This document shows, piece by piece, positions 4,520-7,007 of a stretch of DNA of 7,007 nucleotides. Origin of the DNA: Candidatus Latescibacteria bacterium 4484_107 (GTDB taxonomy: Bacteria > Latescibacterota > 4484-107); the NCBI GenBank assembly GCA_002059205.1, contig MVCQ01000181.1, forward strand, positions 1 to 7,007, in the 5' to 3' direction. Numbering within the stretch: the stretch's first letter is position 1; each line of letters begins with the position of its first letter. A model generated the notes under the pieces. The model was not told where the DNA came from, ran no database searches, and saw nothing but the letters and a program-made list of their open reading frames with translations. Position numbers and translations under genes: made by a program.

Positions 4520-5722
4520 ATGGCGTTGATCTGGGTGATCGAGGATAAATGCACGGGATGTGGATTGTGCGTAAAAAAATGTCCGTTTGGCGCGATTGAG
4601 ATCGTGGAGAAGGTGGCGGTGATTGATGAATCGAAATGTACGCTATGTAAGGCGTGCGTGGAGACGTGCCGGTCTGAGGCCATCGCGCTGTCGCCGGAGG
4701 CCGAGGCGATGCAGGAGAAGCCTTCGGTGGATCTAAATGCGTACCGGGGTGTGTGGATTTTTGCGGAGCAGCGGAACGGTCGCCTATCGAGCGTGGCGTA
4801 TGAATTGTTGGGCGTGGGGCGAACCCTGTCGGATGATCTGGACGTGGCGTTGACCGCCGTGCTGTTCGGATCGGGCATGGAGGAGGCCGCAGGTGCGTTG
4901 GTGGCTCGCGGCGCGGATCGCGTGCTCTGGGTGGACGAGCCGGAATTGCGCACGTTTCACGACGATTCCTACGCGCAGGTGTTCGAGGAATTGATCCGGG
5001 AGGAGAAGCCGGAGATCGTACTGGCCGGAGCCACGGCGGTGGGCCGCTCGTTTATTCCGAAGGTGGCGGCCAAGCTGGAGACGGGGCTGACCGCGGATTG
5101 CACGGAATTGGCGATTGACCGGGAGAAACGGCTGTTGGTGCAGACGCGGCCCGCGTTCGGAGGCAATATCATGGCCACGATCCTCTGCCCGAATCGGCGG
5201 CCTCAGATGGCCACAGTGCGGCACAAGGTGATGCAGGAGGCGGAGGCTCTGGAGGGCCGGAAAGGCGAGATCGTCCGGCGGAAGGCAAAGCCGGAGAGCC
5301 TGCTGAGCAGGACTTCGTTGATCGAGTTTATCGAGGAACTGGAGGAGACGATCAACATTGTGGATGCGGATGTGATTGTCTCCGGGGGGCGAGGGCTTGG
5401 AAAGCCGGAGAACTTTGCGTTGATCCGGGAATTAGCGTTGGTTTTGGAAGGCGCGGTGGGGGCCTCGCGCGCCGCGGTGGATGAGGGCTGGATTCCGTAT
5501 TCCCATCAGGTCGGGCAGACGGGGAAAACGGTGAGTCCGAAGTTGTATATTGCGTGCGGGATTTCGGGCGCGATCCAGCACTTAGTGGGCATGCGCTCAT
5601 CGGACGTGATCGTGGCGATCAACAAGGATCCGGAGGCGCCGATCTTCGACGTGGCCACGTTCGGGATTGTGGGCGATCTGTTCGAGGTGGTCCCGGCGTT
5701 GGTTCGGAAGCTGAAAGGATAA
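4520..5722 (+). CDS. etfA: Electron transfer flavoprotein alpha subunit with N-terminal 2[4Fe-4S] ferredoxin domain
   Basis: The product has 400 residues, about 70 longer than ordinary EtfA because of an N-terminal ferredoxin domain. Its two cluster motifs are C11, C14, C17, C21-P and C40, C43, C46, C50 (CxxCxxCxxxC twice). Residues from about 75 form the EtfA N-terminal domain. The C-terminal FAD domain is intact: GASRAAVDEGW (314-324, R317), QVGQTGK (330-336), GISGAIQH (347-354), AINKDPEAPIF (366-376) and FGIVGD (381-386). Ferredoxin-fused EtfA is known from caffeyl-CoA reductase CarE and lactate dehydrogenase LctC-type bifurcating complexes of anaerobes. By analogy this subunit would relay electrons between flavin and ferredoxin. 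The R51 after the last cluster cysteine replaces the frequent proline. Its neighbours etfB and the acyl-CoA dehydrogenase are its expected partners. The fusion itself is certain; bifurcation is inferred. Confidence 0.96.
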   Translation: MALIWVIEDKCTGCGLCVKKCPFGAIEIVEKVAVIDESKCTLCKACVETCRSEAIALSPEAEAMQEKPSVDLNAYRGVWIFAEQRNGRLSSVAYELLGVGRTLSDDLDVALTAVLFGSGMEEAAGALVARGADRVLWVDEPELRTFHDDSYAQVFEELIREEKPEIVLAGATAVGRSFIPKVAAKLETGLTADCTELAIDREKRLLVQTRPAFGGNIMATILCPNRRPQMATVRHKVMQEAEALEGRKGEIVRRKAKPESLLSRTSLIEFIEELEETINIVDADVIVSGGRGLGKPENFALIRELALVLEGAVGASRAAVDEGWIPYSHQVGQTGKTVSPKLYIACGISGAIQHLVGMRSSDVIVAINKDPEAPIFDVATFGIVGDLFEVVPALVRKLKG

Positions 5723-5728
5723 AGATTT

Positions 5729-5816
5729 TCACCACGGAGACATAGAGACGCGGAGAAAATCCAGATCAAGGCCTTTGAAGTTCTCTGTGCCTTCGTGTCT
5801 CCGTGGTGAGATCTGG
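5729..5816. repeat. Large imperfect inverted repeat of the CACCACGGAGACA type
   Basis: The outer arms TCACCACGGAGACA (5729-5742) and TGTCTCCGTGGTGA (5796-5809) are exact complements. Weaker pairing extends inward, giving 29-nt arms (5729-5757 and 5781-5809). CCAGATC (5761-5767), in the loop, is complementary to GATCTGG (5810-5816), immediately outside the stem, an arrangement that permits a pseudoknot. I recall this repeat type as dispersed between genes in many environmental bacteria. It fills the etfA-nadC gap and supplies the open frame that extends NadC upstream of its true start. Confidence 0.75.
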
Positions 5817-5824
5817 CTTTTTTC

Positions 5825-5830
5825 GGAGGA
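5825..5830 (+). promoter_or_regulatory. Ribosome binding site for the TTG start of nadC
   Basis: GGAGGA, 7 nt before TTG 5838. It indicates that the in-frame ATG at 5775, inside the inverted repeat, is not the start. Confidence 0.8.
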
Positions 5831-5837
5831 TAGTGCA

Positions 5838-6692
5838 TTGGATTCAAGAAAGCTGCGGCGGATCGTTCGGAGTGCTTTAGAGGAAGACGTCGGCGCGGGG
5901 GACGTGACCTCGGAGTGGACGGTCGGAACGGAGGCTTTGGCTTCGGGCAGGATGATCGCCAAAGAAGCGGGCGTCGTCTGCGGGCTGGACGTGGCGCGTC
6001 TGGTATTTCAGGAGTTGGATCGGGAGATTGATTTTACTTCCCGCGTTCGGGACGGCGACCGGGTGACGGCGGGAGACGGGATCGCCCGGATCGAAGGGCC
6101 GGCAAGGGGAATCCTGACCGGAGAGCGTGTCGCGCTGAATTTTCTGCAGCGGATGTCTGGGATCGCGACGATGACGGCGCGGTACGCGGAGGCGGTGCGC
6201 GGAACCGGAGCGAGGATTTTAGATACGCGGAAGACCACGCCGGGACTGCGGATGCTGGAAAAATACGCGGTACGATGCGGAGGGGGAGAAAATCACCGGT
6301 TCGGGTTGTACGATATGGTGTTGATCAAAGACAACCACATTGCGGCGTCCGGCGGGATCGGAGAGGCGGTTCAAAATGCAAAATGCAAAATGCAAAGTGT
6401 AAAATGCAAAATGCCCATCGAGGTGGAGGTAAAAAACTTGTCTGAGCTTGCGGATGCGCTCGAGGTTGGGGTGGATCGGATTATGCTGGATAATATGAGC
6501 GTGGAGGAGATGCGGCAAGCGGTGGAGGAGGTTCGGAAGGTTTCGGATGCGGTCGAGATCGAGGCCTCCGGAGGCGTGACCTTGGCGCACCTTCGGGAGA
6601 TCGCTGAGACCGGCGTGGATTTCATTTCGGTGGGGGCACTCACGCATTCGCCTCAGGCGCTGGATGTGAGTTTGATCTTTCATTCCCGGTAA
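5838..6692 (+). CDS. nadC: Nicotinate-nucleotide pyrophosphorylase (quinolinate phosphoribosyltransferase, carboxylating)
   Basis: The product has 284 residues, normal for NadC, starting at TTG 5838 (MDSRKLRRIVRSALEEDVGAGDVTS; residues 1-25 include the typical L.EDvg.GDvTs). It converts quinolinate and PRPP to nicotinate mononucleotide, CO2 and pyrophosphate in de novo NAD synthesis, in the cytoplasm. Landmarks are ERVALNFLQRMSGIAT (96-111), LDTRKTTPGLR (128-138), MVLIKDNHI (160-168), IEVEVKN (194-200), RIMLDNM and the C-terminal EASGGV...ISVGALTHS phosphate-binding region. All look functional. Residues about 179-192 (QNAKCKMQSVKCKM) are translated from a tandem heptamer repeat and replace the variable loop after DNHI..GGI.EAV. 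No other NAD gene is nearby, so its grouping with the ETF genes is probably incidental. Confidence 0.96.
   Translation: MDSRKLRRIVRSALEEDVGAGDVTSEWTVGTEALASGRMIAKEAGVVCGLDVARLVFQELDREIDFTSRVRDGDRVTAGDGIARIEGPARGILTGERVALNFLQRMSGIATMTARYAEAVRGTGARILDTRKTTPGLRMLEKYAVRCGGGENHRFGLYDMVLIKDNHIAASGGIGEAVQNAKCKMQSVKCKMPIEVEVKNLSELADALEVGVDRIMLDNMSVEEMRQAVEEVRKVSDAVEIEASGGVTLAHLREIAETGVDFISVGALTHSPQALDVSLIFHSR
6373..6414 (+). repeat. Six tandem heptamers inside nadC
   Basis: AAAATGC occurs at 6373-6379, 6380-6386 and 6387-6393, then a variant AAAGTGT (6394-6400), then AAAATGC twice more (6401-6414). The 42 bp equal 14 codons, so the repeat is read through in frame, contributing Lys, Cys and Met residues between E176 and P193 of NadC. 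Its AT-rich bases contrast with the GC-rich gene around it. Confidence 0.9.
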
Positions 6693-6780
6693 GGCTCGCG
6701 GCAAAGGCGCAAAGAACGCGAGGAACTTCTTGCCCGAATTGGAACTTCTTTGCATCCTTCGCGGCTTTGCGGTGGAGTAC
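6693..6780. repeat. Imperfect inverted repeat with GCAAAG motifs in the nadC-tdh gap
   Basis: GCAAAGAA (6709-6716) pairs exactly with TTCTTTGC (6746-6753), and GCAAAG (6701-6706) with CTTTGC (6765-6770). Shorter matches lie between them, so most of the gap can fold back on itself. GGAACTTCTT is also directly repeated (6722-6731 and 6741-6750). I recall GCAAAGGCGCAAAG-type units as common dispersed repeats. No T run follows. Confidence 0.65.
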
Positions 6781-6802
6781 GAATAAAGGGAGAGTCATCG
6801 AA

Positions 6803-7007
6803 ATGGCAGATAAAATGCGAGCCATGGTTAAAGCGAGGGCGGGGCCCGGACTGGAGATGCAGCGGGTGGACATCCCCGCCGTGGGGCCGCGCGATGTATT
6901 GGTCAAAGTCCGGGCGGCCTCCATCTGCGGCACCGATCTGCATATCTGGAACTGGGATCCCTGGTCGCAGGGCCGCATCAAGCCGCCGGTCATTACCGGT
7001 CACGAGT
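6803..7007 (+). CDS. tdh: L-threonine 3-dehydrogenase-like zinc alcohol dehydrogenase, 5' part
   Basis: The first 68 codons are present and the window ends in frame within codon 69. The ATG at 6803 is preceded by GGGAG about 10 nt away; M5 and M8 are possible alternatives, as relatives often begin near MKA. The sequence AASICGTDLHIWNWDPWSQG (38-57) matches threonine dehydrogenase, whose CGTD.HIYNWD..sQ segment is distinctive among medium-chain zinc dehydrogenases. C42 would be a catalytic zinc ligand, and the final TGHE (65-68) supplies the H67/E68 pair. Threonine dehydrogenase oxidises L-threonine to 2-amino-3-oxobutyrate with NAD+. The NAD-binding domain lies beyond the window, so a related polyol or sorbitol dehydrogenase is not fully excluded. 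A kbl gene next door would support the call. Confidence 0.85.
   Translation, partial: MADKMRAMVKARAGPGLEMQRVDIPAVGPRDVLVKVRAASICGTDLHIWNWDPWSQGRIKPPVITGHE

Noticed and set aside
5775..5837. NadC starting at ATG 5775
   Set aside because: That ATG lies in the inverted repeat and adds sequence unlike NadC; the SD at 5825-5830 points to TTG 5838.
6373..6414. CRISPR array
   Set aside because: The units are 7-bp direct tandem repeats without spacers, inside a coding sequence.

Overview
The window is ordinary bacterial chromosome of fairly high GC, from an organism I cannot name. Three things suggest a poorly sampled, repeat-rich lineage, probably anaerobic or metabolically flexible. First, an electron transfer flavoprotein (ETF) alpha subunit carries an N-terminal two-cluster ferredoxin domain. 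Second, GTG and TTG starts are common, each with a strong Shine-Dalgarno (SD) site. Third, almost every gap between genes contains a different short repeat or palindrome. All confident genes are on the plus strand.

Layout. Positions 1-405 hold no confident gene: there is a possible 48-residue ORF on the minus strand (157 down to 11) and an interrupted hairpin (175-217). A membrane-anchored protein with many CxxC pairs follows (406-1035), then a perfect 12-bp palindrome. Next is an overlapping gene pair, a DUF6922-like protein (1083-1418) and an AbiEii-type nucleotidyltransferase toxin (1367-1993), which resembles a toxin-antitoxin or abortive-infection module. The 445-bp gap after it holds two REP/IS200-like palindromes and a roughly 107-bp AT-rich element with 14-bp perfect terminal inverted repeats.

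The core of the window is acyl-CoA dehydrogenase (2439-3596), EtfB (3697-4416) and ferredoxin-fused EtfA (4520-5722). Together they would pass electrons between acyl-CoA/enoyl-CoA, flavin and ferredoxin, possibly by flavin-based bifurcation or confurcation. The EtfB appears to lack about 22-26 residues, including the NPxx loop that contacts the bound nucleotide in characterised ETFs. Downstream are nicotinate-nucleotide pyrophosphorylase NadC (5838-6692, NAD synthesis) and the first 68 codons of a threonine 3-dehydrogenase-like gene (from 6803, cut by the window end).

Most notable are the EtfB internal deletion, a 42-bp tandem heptamer repeat translated in frame inside NadC, the TIR-bounded AT-rich element, and the number of unrelated small repeats. 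No RNA gene, CRISPR array or complete transposon was seen. Family calls rest on motifs recognised by eye, not on database searches.
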